From positions 1 to 42,941 of the forward strand of contig CALVJL010000011.1 in NCBI GenBank assembly GCA_944332075.1: 42,941 bases of DNA. The letters are read 5' to 3'. The position numbers were made by a program, and so were the translations under genes. The notes under the pieces were generated by a model. It saw only the letters and a list, made by a program, of their open reading frames with translations, did no database searches and was not told the DNA's origin. This document shows positions 33,376 to 42,390 of this stretch, one piece after another (the first letter of the stretch is position 1; the number at the start of each line of letters is the position of its first letter). The DNA comes from an uncultured Bacilli bacterium. GTDB lineage: Bacteria > Bacillota_I > Bacilli_A > RFN20 > CAG-449.

Positions 33376-34529
33376 TGATTAAACTATGCGTTTTAGGTAT
33401 TACCGGTTCTATCGGTAAAAATGTTGTCGATGTCGTTAATCAACATCCAGATGATTTTGTAATTCTCGGCTGCGCATTTAATAATAATGTCGCAGAATTT
33501 GAAAAGCTTTTGCCCTCTTTGCCTTCATTACAAAAAGTTTATGTTAATGATGCAGAAAAGAAAAAATATGTTGAGGAGAAATATCCTCAGTTAACTGTTT
33601 TAAACGGAAAAGCAGGCATGGATGAACTTTTAAACGGATATGATATGGTTGTCAACGCTTTAGTTGGTTTTACCGGATTATATCCAAGTTTATTAACTAT
33701 TACCCGGGATATGGATTTAGCCTTGGCTAATAAAGAATCGCTAGTTGTCGGGGGAGAATTAATTAACCGCGAATTAAAGAAAAGAAATAAAATTATCTAT
33801 CCAATCGATTCTGAGCATGCCGCGTTAAGCAAGTTATTGTCGCATCAAAAACGCGAGGATGTTGAAAATTTAATTATTACGGCTTCTGGTGGATCGTTTA
33901 GAGATTTAACTAGAGAACAATTATCCACAGTAACAGTTGCTGACGCTTTAAAACATCCTTCTTGGAAGATGGGAGCGAAGATAACAATTGATTCAGCAAC
34001 GATGTTAAATAAGGGATTTGAGATAATTGAAGCGCATTTTCTCTTTAATTTTCCTCCAGAAAAGATTAAAGTCTTATTACACGATGAATCAGTAATCCAT
34101 TCGGCTTTAGAAATGGTCGATCATTCCATCGTGGCGGATTTAGGTATTGCCGATATGCGGATACCAATCACCTATGCTCTTTATAAGTGCCAATATCACG
34201 ATGTCAAAAATCTTGAACATTTATCTTTAGAAAAGCTCTCAGCATTGCATTTCCGCGTCTTTGATGAAAAGCGTTATCCGGGAGTAAATCTCGCTAAGAG
34301 AGCATTGAAAGAAGGCCACACGATGCTATGCGTACTTAACGGGGCAAACGAAGAAGCTAATCAAGCTTTTAGGGATGGAGAATTAGCTTTTTCTTCCATA
34401 GAATACGTTATTGAAAAAGTGATGGATAAACATCAAGTAATTGATAATTATGATTATGAAACTCTTTGTAGAGTTGATAAGTGGGCGAGAAGGGAAGCCA
34501 GAAATATCATTATCTCATTGAAAGGATAA
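33375..34529 (+). CDS. dxr: 1-deoxy-D-xylulose 5-phosphate reductoisomerase
   Basis: A 384-residue DXR, the committed step of the MEP isoprenoid pathway (NADPH-dependent, Mn2+/Mg2+). The nucleotide-binding start GITGSIGKNVVDVV, the LALANKESLVVGG block, the catalytic IYPIDSEHAAL, ITASGGSFRD and HPSWKMGAKITIDSATMLNKGFEIIEAH are all present. The start shares one base with the cdsA stop (TAATG). It indicates isoprenoid supply for UppS by the MEP route rather than mevalonate. Confidence 0.95.
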   Translation: MIKLCVLGITGSIGKNVVDVVNQHPDDFVILGCAFNNNVAEFEKLLPSLPSLQKVYVNDAEKKKYVEEKYPQLTVLNGKAGMDELLNGYDMVVNALVGFTGLYPSLLTITRDMDLALANKESLVVGGELINRELKKRNKIIYPIDSEHAALSKLLSHQKREDVENLIITASGGSFRDLTREQLSTVTVADALKHPSWKMGAKITIDSATMLNKGFEIIEAHFLFNFPPEKIKVLLHDESVIHSALEMVDHSIVADLGIADMRIPITYALYKCQYHDVKNLEHLSLEKLSALHFRVFDEKRYPGVNLAKRALKEGHTMLCVLNGANEEANQAFRDGELAFSSIEYVIEKVMDKHQVIDNYDYETLCRVDKWARREARNIIISLKG

Positions 34530-34535
34530 AAACTA

Positions 34536-35714
34536 ATGCAGATCGTTATCAATTTAATCATCGCATTAATCTCATTATGCGTTTTAATTGTTATTCATGA
34601 ATTCGGACATTTTATTACCGCGAAAATTTTTCGGGTGTACGTCTATGAATTTTCTATCGGTTTTGGACCGGCTTTGTATTCTAAAAGAAGAAAAAATAAA
34701 GAAACAAAATTTTCTGTTAGATGTATTCCTTTAGGCGGATATTGCTCAATGATCGGTGAAGATTTACCGGAATTCACCGAAGAGGAATATAATTCGCTTT
34801 CAGTTAATGATAAAGAATTAGTCGATTTAACCCGTTCATTACCTCCAGAAAGAAAATTAAACGGAATTGCTAGATGGAAAAGAATAATTATCTTAATTGC
34901 TGGAGTAACTTTAAATTTCTTACTCGGCTATGTTTTATTCTTTTTCTCGGCTGTGTCAATGCCTCTTACTTATGGTTATTCTAATCAGGTAACAGTTAGT
35001 GAAAACTCTTTGGCTTATGATAGCGGATGGAGAAGCGATGATGTTATCGCCTCAGGCAGTTACGTCGTTTATATAAATAATCAAATTGCTGGAGAAAGAA
35101 AAAATGTTGTCACCGAAGGCGATGTCGATTATCAAACTAATTTATACCGGCTTATCACAGAAGCTGCTTCTTATAAACCAATTGGACAAGATGACTATAT
35201 TCATTTCACGTTGATTACTACTGAAGATAAAGAGATTGTTTTTAATCTCGGTGCGACGACTGTTAATAAAGAAACATCTTGGAATGCAATTGGTATCACT
35301 TTAAGCGCCTATACCCGTAAGACGACGGTTAAAGAATGGTTTACGTTGTCTGGCGATTTATTTGTTCAAGGATCTAGTGCGCTTCTTAAAGGTATTGGAA
35401 TGATGTTCACTCCGGAGGGATTTGCCCAAACTGGAGGATTAATTTCAATTTTCCAGATGTCGAGTCAAGCGACCTCAATTGGACTTTATTATTATTTATA
35501 TCTCTGGGGACTTATATCGGTAAACTTAGCAATCTTTAATTTACTTCCATTCCCAGGCTTAGATGGATGGCATATTTTAGTTAATATTATTGAAGGTATA
35601 ACCAGAAGAGAACTTCCGAAAAAATTTAAAACAGTCATGTCGACTATTGGCATGGTCTTATTATTTGGATTATTCATTGTTGTTACATTCAAAGACATCT
35701 TCCGTTTGTTTTAA
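34536..35714 (+). CDS. rseP: RIP metalloprotease RseP (site-2 protease)
   Basis: A 392-residue intramembrane zinc protease, which cuts membrane-bound anti-sigma factors and remnant signal peptides. The zinc motif HEFGH is at 21-25 in the first membrane helix, and the third ligand is in the C-terminal helix NLLPFPGLDGWHIL. A PDZ-like domain fills about 150-260, but its sequence is poorly conserved. The first half has FSIGFGPALYSKRRKNKETKFSVRCIPLGGYCSM, typical of the family. Six nt after dxr. The usual neighbour proS, between rseP and polC, is missing. Confidence 0.93.
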   Translation: MQIVINLIIALISLCVLIVIHEFGHFITAKIFRVYVYEFSIGFGPALYSKRRKNKETKFSVRCIPLGGYCSMIGEDLPEFTEEEYNSLSVNDKELVDLTRSLPPERKLNGIARWKRIIILIAGVTLNFLLGYVLFFFSAVSMPLTYGYSNQVTVSENSLAYDSGWRSDDVIASGSYVVYINNQIAGERKNVVTEGDVDYQTNLYRLITEAASYKPIGQDDYIHFTLITTEDKEIVFNLGATTVNKETSWNAIGITLSAYTRKTTVKEWFTLSGDLFVQGSSALLKGIGMMFTPEGFAQTGGLISIFQMSSQATSIGLYYYLYLWGLISVNLAIFNLLPFPGLDGWHILVNIIEGITRRELPKKFKTVMSTIGMVLLFGLFIVVTFKDIFRLF

Positions 35715-35734
35715 TATCTGAAAGGGGATTTATT

Positions 35735-38700
35735 ATGGATAATTTATTCCTGCGCTTTGCCAAAAAAATTAATTTGAAGGGAATCACTCGTTATGAGGGA
35801 TTCTCTTTTAAAGAAACTAAATATTCAAAAGAAACAGATATCTTAACGTTAACTGTTCTTTGCCCAAAGGTCATGAATTATTCTTTGGCAAAAGATTTTC
35901 TTGATAGCGCGGAAAACGCCCCTTTTAAAATTGATTTGCATTTTGAATATTTAAGCAAATATACAACTAGCGAAGTTGCTAATCTCTTAAAAGAGGAATT
36001 TCTTTCGCACCCTGGGGCGACAGAAGAAGAATTGCCGCGGTTTAGCATTAATAAAAACGTTATAACTTTACACTTCTTCTCCCGTTATCATAAAGTTGCC
36101 TTTGATGATGTTTTGTCGGTATGGGAAGATTTATTAAATTCACTTGATTTACTCTGCGAAATAGAAACCGATGTCGATTTCCATGACGGCGAACTTGAAC
36201 AAAGAGAAGAGAAAATTTTAGAGTATTTAAAAGCAACTCAAGAAGATTATCAAAAATACATCAAGAAAAATGCGCCTAAACAGGTTATGAAAGGCGAATA
36301 TCAAGTTGTTAAAATTAATGAAATCAATGATGATTCCGGATTAGTTGAATTCACTGGAAAAATCTTCCAAATGGAAGTTAAAGTCAGCAAAAAAGGTAAA
36401 AAGTTTGCAACGATTTTTGTTTGTGATGATACCTATGCTGTTGAAGTTATCGCTTTCTCTAATCTTTCTAAAATAAAAGAAGAATTATTAGATGATTTAG
36501 CTAAAAAGATGCCTGCGGTTAAAATTCGCGGTTATGTTCAACGTTCGACCTTTAATAATGAATTACAGGTTAGAGCTTCATCGATAGATATTGATGAAAC
36601 ATTCGTCTTAGGCGGCGAGACGGAAGATACAGCTGAAGAAAAGAGAACTGAGCTCCATCTTCATACAAAGATGTCGACGATGGACGGAGTTGCGACGATG
36701 GATGAATATTGTAAGCAAGCTTCTAAATGGGGAATGAAAGCTATTGCAGTTACCGACCACGGAGTTGTTCAAGCTTTTCCTGAAGCCCAAAAAGCCGGCA
36801 AGCAATATAATATGAAAATTCTTTATGGCTCAGAAATTAATCTTGTCGATGAGCATTTAAATTATATTTTCAATCCATCAAATATCGAATTGCTCGATGC
36901 TAGTTACGTCGTGTTCGACTTTGAAACAACCGGCTTAAGCGCGCGTTATGATAGAATTATTGAATTCGGCGCGGTTAAGTATCAAAACGGCAGAATTGTT
37001 GATTCAATCGATATTTTTGTCGACCCAGAAATTAAATTACCGAAAGTTATCGTTGAAAAAACGCATATTACCGATCAAATGCTGATGAATCAATTAAAGA
37101 TTAAGCCTGCTCTAGAAATAATGAGAAAGTTTATTGGAGATAGTATCTTGGTCGCTCATAACGCTTCCTTCGACTATGGCTTTTTAAACGAGGCTTTTAA
37201 AAACAATCAGCAACCGGAGATGAAAAACCCGGTTATCGATACTTTAGCTTTAGCTTGGTATATGTTCCCGGACGCTAAAAGCCATTCTCTCGGCGGCCTT
37301 TGCAGACAGTTCCAGGTCCGTTATGATGATGACGAAGCCCATAGAGCTAATTACGACGCGGAAGTACTTAATTCAGTTTGGCAGGCGATGCTTGGCAAAT
37401 TAACCGCGGGTAATATTCATTTAAGGCATGCCGATCTTGATAAATTAACTAATGAAAAAATTCCTTTAAATGCCCGTGTTAAACATGCGGTCGTTTTTGC
37501 TAAAAACCCTCAGGGACTGAAGGATTTATTTAAAGTAATTTCATATGGTCACATAAATTGTTTCAACGGAGTGCCTAGAGTTCCTAGAAGAGTTTTAGAT
37601 CAATACCGGGAGAATTTTTTAATCGGTTCAGCTTGCTTTAATGGGGAAATATTTGAAGCTGCGATGACTCGTTCAAAACAAGTCTTACAAGAAAAGATGA
37701 GCTATTATGATTATATTGAAGTTCAGCCGTTAGCTAACTATACCTTCTTAGTTAACGACGGACAGGTTTCGTCAATGGATAAAGTGCAAATGATTGTAAA
37801 AGATATCATTAATGCCGCGGATGAATTAGGTAAAAAAGTTGTCGCGACTAGTGACTGCCATTATGTTAGACCATATCAAAAGCAATTTAGAGATGTTTAT
37901 ATTTTTGCAAAAGCTGTCGGAGGTGTACGTCATCCTCTTAATCCGCATAGAAGAGATAATACGCATTATGAAAACCCTGATCAGCATCTGCGTTCGACTA
38001 GTGAAATGCTAGAGGAATTTGCTTTCCTAGGTGAAGAAAAGGCTAAAGAAATCGTTATTAAGAATTCTAATGCTATCGCGGATATGATTGAACCTCTCTA
38101 TCCGGTTAAAGATAAACTTTATCCACCTTATATTGAAAACGTCGATGAAAGACTTGTCTCGCGCGTCTATGAAAAAGCTCACCGCATGTACGGAGATCCG
38201 CTTCCTCAAGTGGTTGAAGACCGGTTGAAGGCTGAGCTTTCAGGTATTATTAAATACGGATATTCTGTTCAATTCTTCATCGCCTCAGAAATTGTTAGAC
38301 AAGCTAATAAGGACGGATTTATAGTCGGATCTAGAGGATCTGTCGGATCTTCTTTTGTGGCGACGATGGCAGATATTACTGAGGTTAATGCTTTACCTCC
38401 TCATTATTTATGTCCGGAATGTAAACATATTGAATTTGTGACAGACGGATTAGTAAAATCAGGCTATGATCTGCCTGATAAAAATTGTCCTTGCTGCGGG
38501 CATAAGATGAAGCAAGACGGACAAAATTTACCATTTGCAACTTTCTTAGGATTTAATGCCGAGAAAGTCCCAGATATCGATTTAAATTTCTCTGGAGAAT
38601 ATCAAGCGAGAGCGCATGAATTAACAAAAGTCTTATTAGGCGCGGATAACGTCTACCGCGCGGGAACGATTGAAACTGTCGCGGAAAAGACGGCTTTTGG

Positions 38701-40024
38701 TTATGTTTCAGGATATTATGAAGCTTTAGGAATTGACCCAAAAACTATTCCAAATGCTGAACGGACGAGAATGGCAACCTTCTGCAAAGATGTTAAACGG
38801 ACAACCGGACAACACCCTGGAGGAATTATCGTTATCCCGGCTCAATTTGAGGTATATGATTTTACGCCTATTCAATATCCTGCTGATGATTTATCCGCGG
38901 CGTGGAAGACAACCCACTTCGATTTCCACGCTATCCACGATAACGTCTTAAAATTAGACTTGCTCGGTCACGTCGATCCGACGGCTTTAAAAATGCTCGG
39001 CGATATTACAAAAATTGATCCGAGAACGGTGCCGATGAACGATCAAGATGTCATTTCTATTTTTAATTCCCGCGACGCTTTAAAATGCCAGTCGAATTAT
39101 TTAAATGAAACAACAGGTGGATTAGGAATACCGGAATTCGGTACAGCCTTGACCCGTTCAATGCTTGAAGAGATTCGGCCAAAAACTTTCGCGGATTTAG
39201 TTTTAATTTCTGGTTTATCACATGGTACAGATGTTTGGGCCGGTAACGCTCAAGAATTATTACATAATAAAGTCTGTGGAGTTGAAGGTATTATCGCTTG
39301 CCGTGATGACGTTATGCTCTTTTTGCAGGCTCACGGAGTCGAGAATTCTATTGCTTTCAAAACGATGGAGGCAGTTAGAAAAGGTAAGAAGATTCCACCT
39401 GAATATATGGAAACTTTAAAAGAACATAAAATTCCGGAATACTATATTGAATCTGCTAATAAATGTAAGTATCTTTTCCCTAAAGCTCACGCGATTGCCT
39501 ATGTTACTATGGCTGTGAGAATTGCTTGGTATAAGGTTCATAAACCATTAGCTTATTACGCTACATTCTTCTCAACGCGTTCTAAGCAATATGATATCAA
39601 AGCGATGGTTAACGGAAAACAAGCTATTATTAGAAGAATTGAAGAAATAAATGCCTTGAAAGAAAAGAGAATGCAAGCACCTAAAGACGATGAAATACAT
39701 AAAACTTTATTAATCGCATTAGAAATGTGCGAACGCGGTTATAAGATTGAAAATATTGATTTATATCGCTCACATTATAAAAACTTTGTTGTCGATGAAG
39801 AAAATAATGCGATTATACCTCCATTTATCGTTATTGATGGATTAGGTGAAGGACCTGCAGAAAGCGTTGTAAAAGCTCGTGAAGAAAGAAGGTTTTCTTC
39901 AAAAGAGGATTTATCGAGAAGAACTAAATTAAACTCTCAAAATATTGAGAAATTGAAGAATCTTGGCGTTTTAGAAGGATTGCCGGATTCTGATCAATTA
40001 TCGTTATTTGATTTATTAAATTAA
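35735..40024 (+). CDS. polC: DNA polymerase III alpha subunit, Gram-positive PolC type
   Basis: A 1429-residue PolC, the replicative polymerase of low-GC Gram-positives. Order of domains: N-terminal domains (1-190), OB fold (about 200-290), PHP domain opening with TELHLHTKMSTMDGVATMDEY (about 304), the inserted DEDD 3'-5' proofreading exonuclease (YVVFDFETTGLSARYDRIIEF, about 390; ending with HRANYDAEVL), then the rest of PHP and the polymerase core. FIVGSRGSVGSSFVATMADITE, a Cys4 zinc site (CPECKH and CPCCGHK) and VPDIDLNFSGEYQ mark the polymerase part. AAAGGGGA precedes ATG 35735. Last gene of the uppS-cdsA-dxr-rseP-polC run. Confidence 0.96.
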   Translation: MDNLFLRFAKKINLKGITRYEGFSFKETKYSKETDILTLTVLCPKVMNYSLAKDFLDSAENAPFKIDLHFEYLSKYTTSEVANLLKEEFLSHPGATEEELPRFSINKNVITLHFFSRYHKVAFDDVLSVWEDLLNSLDLLCEIETDVDFHDGELEQREEKILEYLKATQEDYQKYIKKNAPKQVMKGEYQVVKINEINDDSGLVEFTGKIFQMEVKVSKKGKKFATIFVCDDTYAVEVIAFSNLSKIKEELLDDLAKKMPAVKIRGYVQRSTFNNELQVRASSIDIDETFVLGGETEDTAEEKRTELHLHTKMSTMDGVATMDEYCKQASKWGMKAIAVTDHGVVQAFPEAQKAGKQYNMKILYGSEINLVDEHLNYIFNPSNIELLDASYVVFDFETTGLSARYDRIIEFGAVKYQNGRIVDSIDIFVDPEIKLPKVIVEKTHITDQMLMNQLKIKPALEIMRKFIGDSILVAHNASFDYGFLNEAFKNNQQPEMKNPVIDTLALAWYMFPDAKSHSLGGLCRQFQVRYDDDEAHRANYDAEVLNSVWQAMLGKLTAGNIHLRHADLDKLTNEKIPLNARVKHAVVFAKNPQGLKDLFKVISYGHINCFNGVPRVPRRVLDQYRENFLIGSACFNGEIFEAAMTRSKQVLQEKMSYYDYIEVQPLANYTFLVNDGQVSSMDKVQMIVKDIINAADELGKKVVATSDCHYVRPYQKQFRDVYIFAKAVGGVRHPLNPHRRDNTHYENPDQHLRSTSEMLEEFAFLGEEKAKEIVIKNSNAIADMIEPLYPVKDKLYPPYIENVDERLVSRVYEKAHRMYGDPLPQVVEDRLKAELSGIIKYGYSVQFFIASEIVRQANKDGFIVGSRGSVGSSFVATMADITEVNALPPHYLCPECKHIEFVTDGLVKSGYDLPDKNCPCCGHKMKQDGQNLPFATFLGFNAEKVPDIDLNFSGEYQARAHELTKVLLGADNVYRAGTIETVAEKTAFGYVSGYYEALGIDPKTIPNAERTRMATFCKDVKRTTGQHPGGIIVIPAQFEVYDFTPIQYPADDLSAAWKTTHFDFHAIHDNVLKLDLLGHVDPTALKMLGDITKIDPRTVPMNDQDVISIFNSRDALKCQSNYLNETTGGLGIPEFGTALTRSMLEEIRPKTFADLVLISGLSHGTDVWAGNAQELLHNKVCGVEGIIACRDDVMLFLQAHGVENSIAFKTMEAVRKGKKIPPEYMETLKEHKIPEYYIESANKCKYLFPKAHAIAYVTMAVRIAWYKVHKPLAYYATFFSTRSKQYDIKAMVNGKQAIIRRIEEINALKEKRMQAPKDDEIHKTLLIALEMCERGYKIENIDLYRSHYKNFVVDEENNAIIPPFIVIDGLGEGPAESVVKAREERRFSSKEDLSRRTKLNSQNIEKLKNLGVLEGLPDSDQLSLFDLLN

Positions 40025-40045
40025 TTAATCTTTATTACTTTTTTG

Positions 40046-40075
40046 TTGACTTACTAAGCAGAATGCCTATATAAT
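40046..40075 (+). promoter_or_regulatory. Sigma-A promoter for tRNA-Ala
   Basis: TTGACT (40046-40051), an 18-bp spacer and TATAAT (40070-40075); transcription should start near 40082, 11 nt before the mature tRNA. Confidence 0.8.
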
Positions 40076-40092
40076 CATTTTGCTTGGTCTTT

Positions 40093-40168
40093 GGGGCTGT
40101 AGCTCATCTGGGAGAGCGCATCCATGGCATGGATGAGGTGGCGAGTTCGAGCCTCGTCAGCTCCACCA
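40093..40168 (+). tRNA. tRNA-Ala, anticodon GGC
   Basis: A 76-nt cloverleaf: acceptor GGGGCTG with CAGCTCC (one G-U pair), D arm GCTC/GAGC, anticodon arm CATCC/GGATG with loop ATGGCAT (anticodon GGC at positions 34-36, reading GCC and GCU), T arm GCGAG/CTCGT with loop TTCGAGC. The CCA end is encoded. It stands alone with its own promoter and terminator. Confidence 0.95.
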
Positions 40169-40180
40169 TTAAGAGAATTT

Positions 40181-40206
40181 AGGTGATGGAAACATCACCT
40201 TTTTTG
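40181..40206 (+). terminator. Intrinsic terminator after tRNA-Ala
   Basis: AGGTGATG (40181-40188), GAAA tetraloop, CATCACCT (40193-40200), then T residues to 40205. Confidence 0.9.
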
Positions 40207-40207
40207 T

Positions 40208-40237
40208 TTGAAAAAGAATGATAAAAGATTTTAAAAT
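40208..40237 (+). promoter_or_regulatory. Promoter for the redox gene cluster
   Basis: TTGAAA (40208-40213), an 18-bp spacer and TAAAAT (40232-40237). The start should fall near 40244, about 20 nt before the first ATG of the cluster. Confidence 0.6.
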
Positions 40238-40263
40238 AAATATAGGCATTGGAGGTATTTATA

Positions 40264-40887
40264 ATGAAGGTATTACTTGTTAATGGCTCAACTAAAATAC
40301 ATGGTTGCACTTATAGAGCTTTATCGGAAATGGCAAAAATTTTTAATGAACAAGGAATTGAAACAGAAATTATTGAAATGGGAGCTAGCGCGATCTACGA
40401 CTGCATGGGATGCGGGTACTGCCAAAAGAATCATAAATGCGTTTTTAATGATGATTTAGTTAATGTTATCATTGAAAAAGCTAAGACCTGTGATGGCTTT
40501 GTATTTGGTTCACCAGTATTTTATGCTCATCCAAGCGGACAAATTTTATCTTTACTCGATAGATTATTTTATTCAGCAAGTTCGGTCTTTTATCAGAAAG
40601 TTGGCTGTGCGATTGTTTCAGCTAGACGCGCGGGAACAACTGCTTCTCTTGATGTATTAAACAAATATTTACTTGATGCAGCGATGATAGTTCCAGGCTC
40701 TTCTTACTGGAATATGGTGCATGGAAGGAAAAGCGAAGAAGTTGAAGAGGATAAAGAGGGTTTACAGACGATGAGGAACCTCGCTTTGAATATGGCTTGG
40801 ATTATGAAATGTATTGATTTTTGTAAGCAAAACGGCATTTTACCTCCAAAACTTGAAGAAAAAGTTTGGACAAATTTTGTTAGATAA
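40264..40887 (+). CDS. Iron-sulfur flavoprotein (Isf-like NADPH-dependent FMN reductase family)
   Basis: A 207-residue flavodoxin-fold protein. It opens with VLLVNGSTKIHGCTYRAL, the FMN phosphate loop, and has the second flavin loop GSPVFYAHPSGQI. The compact Cys motif C47-x2-C50-x2-C53-x5-C59 (CMGCGYCQKNHKC) matches the 4Fe-4S motif described in the archaeal iron-sulfur flavoprotein Isf, with the same spacing. It probably shuttles electrons from ferredoxin or NAD(P)H to an unknown acceptor in the cytosol. ATG 40264 is chosen with GGAGGT upstream; the 40249 ATG is within the leader. Probably co-transcribed with the next two genes. Confidence 0.85.
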   Translation: MKVLLVNGSTKIHGCTYRALSEMAKIFNEQGIETEIIEMGASAIYDCMGCGYCQKNHKCVFNDDLVNVIIEKAKTCDGFVFGSPVFYAHPSGQILSLLDRLFYSASSVFYQKVGCAIVSARRAGTTASLDVLNKYLLDAAMIVPGSSYWNMVHGRKSEEVEEDKEGLQTMRNLALNMAWIMKCIDFCKQNGILPPKLEEKVWTNFVR

Positions 40888-40902
40888 AAAGGAAATCACC
40901 TA

Positions 40903-41370
40903 ATGAAAGATATAATTATTTACGTATCCAAACATCATCAAAATACTAAAAAGGTAGTCGATTTTTTAACTGAAAAATTCCATATTGAAGCAGTTAACGC
41001 TGAGAATTTTTCCAAAGATATCTCTCAATACGATAATATTATTTTTATGACAGGTATTTATGCATTTCATCTTGATGAAAGCATTAATAAATTAATTGAA
41101 AACTTACCATTAGAAAATAAGCGTTGCTTTTTAATATATACTTCGGCGATGGATGTCGATAGTTTTGGCAAAGCATTTATCAAACAAATTCAAAAGAAAA
41201 ATGTTAGTAAATGCGCATTTGCACATGTTCCAGGATTTTGCACATTTGGGCCATTTAAATTATTTAAAGGTGTGAGAAAAAATCATCCTGACGCTAATGA
41301 TTTAGAAAAAGTTGCAGACTTCTATCAAGAGGAGATAGCAGATGAGAAAAGTAAAGATAACCGTGGTTAA
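40903..41370 (+). CDS. Flavodoxin-like protein
   Basis: A 155-residue protein with a flavodoxin-type fold. The N-terminal DIIIYVSKHHQNTKKVVDFL matches the FMN phosphate-binding loop, in which S-K-H-H-Q-N-T replaces the more common S-x-T-G-N-T. YDNIIFMTGIYAFHLDESINKLIENL gives the second loop, and CFLIYTSAMD the third. The tail PGFCTFGPFKLFKGVRKNHPDANDLEKVADF resembles the flavodoxin domain group that includes protoporphyrinogen oxidase HemG-like and Clostridial flavodoxins. The redox partner is unknown. Ribosome binding site AAAAGGAAA. It overlaps the next gene by 29 nt. Confidence 0.75.
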   Translation: MKDIIIYVSKHHQNTKKVVDFLTEKFHIEAVNAENFSKDISQYDNIIFMTGIYAFHLDESINKLIENLPLENKRCFLIYTSAMDVDSFGKAFIKQIQKKNVSKCAFAHVPGFCTFGPFKLFKGVRKNHPDANDLEKVADFYQEEIADEKSKDNRG

Positions 41371-41650
41371 AAAAGTTTTTCATGCTGATTTAAGCGATAA
41401 ATATGAAAATTTAATTAGTAATGCCTGTTCAATTAATGAAGGTGATATTTTCTATATGAGCGATTTAAATAAACCTGATGGACTTTGTGAAAGTGCATAT
41501 GTAACTTTATATCCTTTTGTGATGACCCTTCTTCATGGCGGAGAAGATATTTACAAAGGTTGGATGAAGAATAAAAAGTCAGCAATGGTATCGTGCAATG
41601 ACGGATTTCGGCCTGTTTCATTTTATTTAGAAGTCATTGATGAAGATTAA
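41342..41650 (+). CDS. TIGR04076 family protein
   Basis: A 102-residue small protein that I recognise as TIGR04076-like: KITVVKKVFHADLSDKY at the start, a Cys in NACSINEGD, PDGLCESAYVTLYPFVMTLLHGG, and the closing MVSCNDGFRPVSFYLE with the conserved D-G-x-R-P-V. The three Cys are placed as in the family. The function is not known. AGAGGAGA at about 41329-41336 gives a strong ribosome binding site for ATG 41342 inside the previous gene. Its association with flavoproteins hints at a redox role. Confidence 0.75.
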   Translation: MRKVKITVVKKVFHADLSDKYENLISNACSINEGDIFYMSDLNKPDGLCESAYVTLYPFVMTLLHGGEDIYKGWMKNKKSAMVSCNDGFRPVSFYLEVIDED

Positions 41651-41674
41651 TTATAGTATTTATTGAATTTTGTT

Positions 41675-41680
41675 TATAAT
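41675..41680 (+). promoter_or_regulatory. Candidate -10 near the pnuC start
   Basis: A consensus TATAAT ends 8 nt before ATG 41689. There is no Shine-Dalgarno sequence and no clear -35 hexamer; the upstream spacing and sequence resemble the leaderless promoters of recG and xerC but are less exact. Confidence 0.4.
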
Positions 41681-41688
41681 ATAAAAGT

Positions 41689-42390
41689 ATGAGTAAAGTT
41701 TGGCGGATTTTTAAAGTTTATGAATGGATATTCCTTCTTCTTTGCGTTGCAGCATTCATTTCGCTTGGAGTTATTTACCATTCACCAATTTTAGAACTTA
41801 TATCTGTCTTTTTAGGCTTAGCGGCAGTTTCTTTGAATTTAAAAAGAAAAAAATATGCCTTCTTTGTCTATAGCTTTTATGTATTATTTTACGGCATAGT
41901 ATCTTTTATTGAAAAACAATACGGCGAAGCTATTTTAAATATTTTTTATAATCTTCCAGTTTATTTGTTTACTCTATATAAGTATTACATACGCGATCGC
42001 AAGCAAGGAGAAGAAAAAAGCGATTTTAGCATAAAGCAGTTAAGTAAGAAAAATTTAATAATTAGTATTTGCTTAATCCCAGTTATAACAATTGCCTATG
42101 GCTTTATTTTAAAATCGATAAATTCTGCTTTACCATTTTTAAATGCTTTATCAACATCATTTGCCTTAGTTGCTTGCTATTTAGCTAGTAAAGCTAGTTT
42201 ATCGCAATGGGTATTTTGGATTTTGTACTCGGCTTGCCTAGTTGCAATTTGGACAATTAATTATTTTTCACAAGACGGAACTGGATTGCTATATTTAGTC
42301 TTAAATGCGGTGTATATTATTATCAATCTTTATGGTTTGATAACCTGGATTATTACAAAGGAGAGAAAAAATGAGAATAGTCATAATTAG
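41689..42390 (+). CDS. pnuC: PnuC family vitamin/nucleoside transporter
   Basis: A 233-residue membrane protein of the PnuC family, which imports nicotinamide riboside (PnuC proper), thiamine (PnuT) or riboflavin (PnuX) by facilitated diffusion. About seven hydrophobic helices are visible, with the family's QWVFWILYSACLVAIW region and a C-terminal NAVYIIINLYGLITWI helix. Length is within the 200-240 of the family. The ligand cannot be assigned from sequence alone, and no riboswitch is visible in the short 38-nt gap. No ribosome binding site precedes ATG; its start overlaps a likely leaderless promoter. The end overlaps the next gene by 20 nt. Confidence 0.8.
   Translation: MSKVWRIFKVYEWIFLLLCVAAFISLGVIYHSPILELISVFLGLAAVSLNLKRKKYAFFVYSFYVLFYGIVSFIEKQYGEAILNIFYNLPVYLFTLYKYYIRDRKQGEEKSDFSIKQLSKKNLIISICLIPVITIAYGFILKSINSALPFLNALSTSFALVACYLASKASLSQWVFWILYSACLVAIWTINYFSQDGTGLLYLVLNAVYIIINLYGLITWIITKERKNENSHN

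Noticed and set aside
41651-41688. Riboswitch upstream of pnuC
   Set aside because: The gap is only 38 nt and already contains a -10 box; too short for the known NAD, thiamine or FMN riboswitches.
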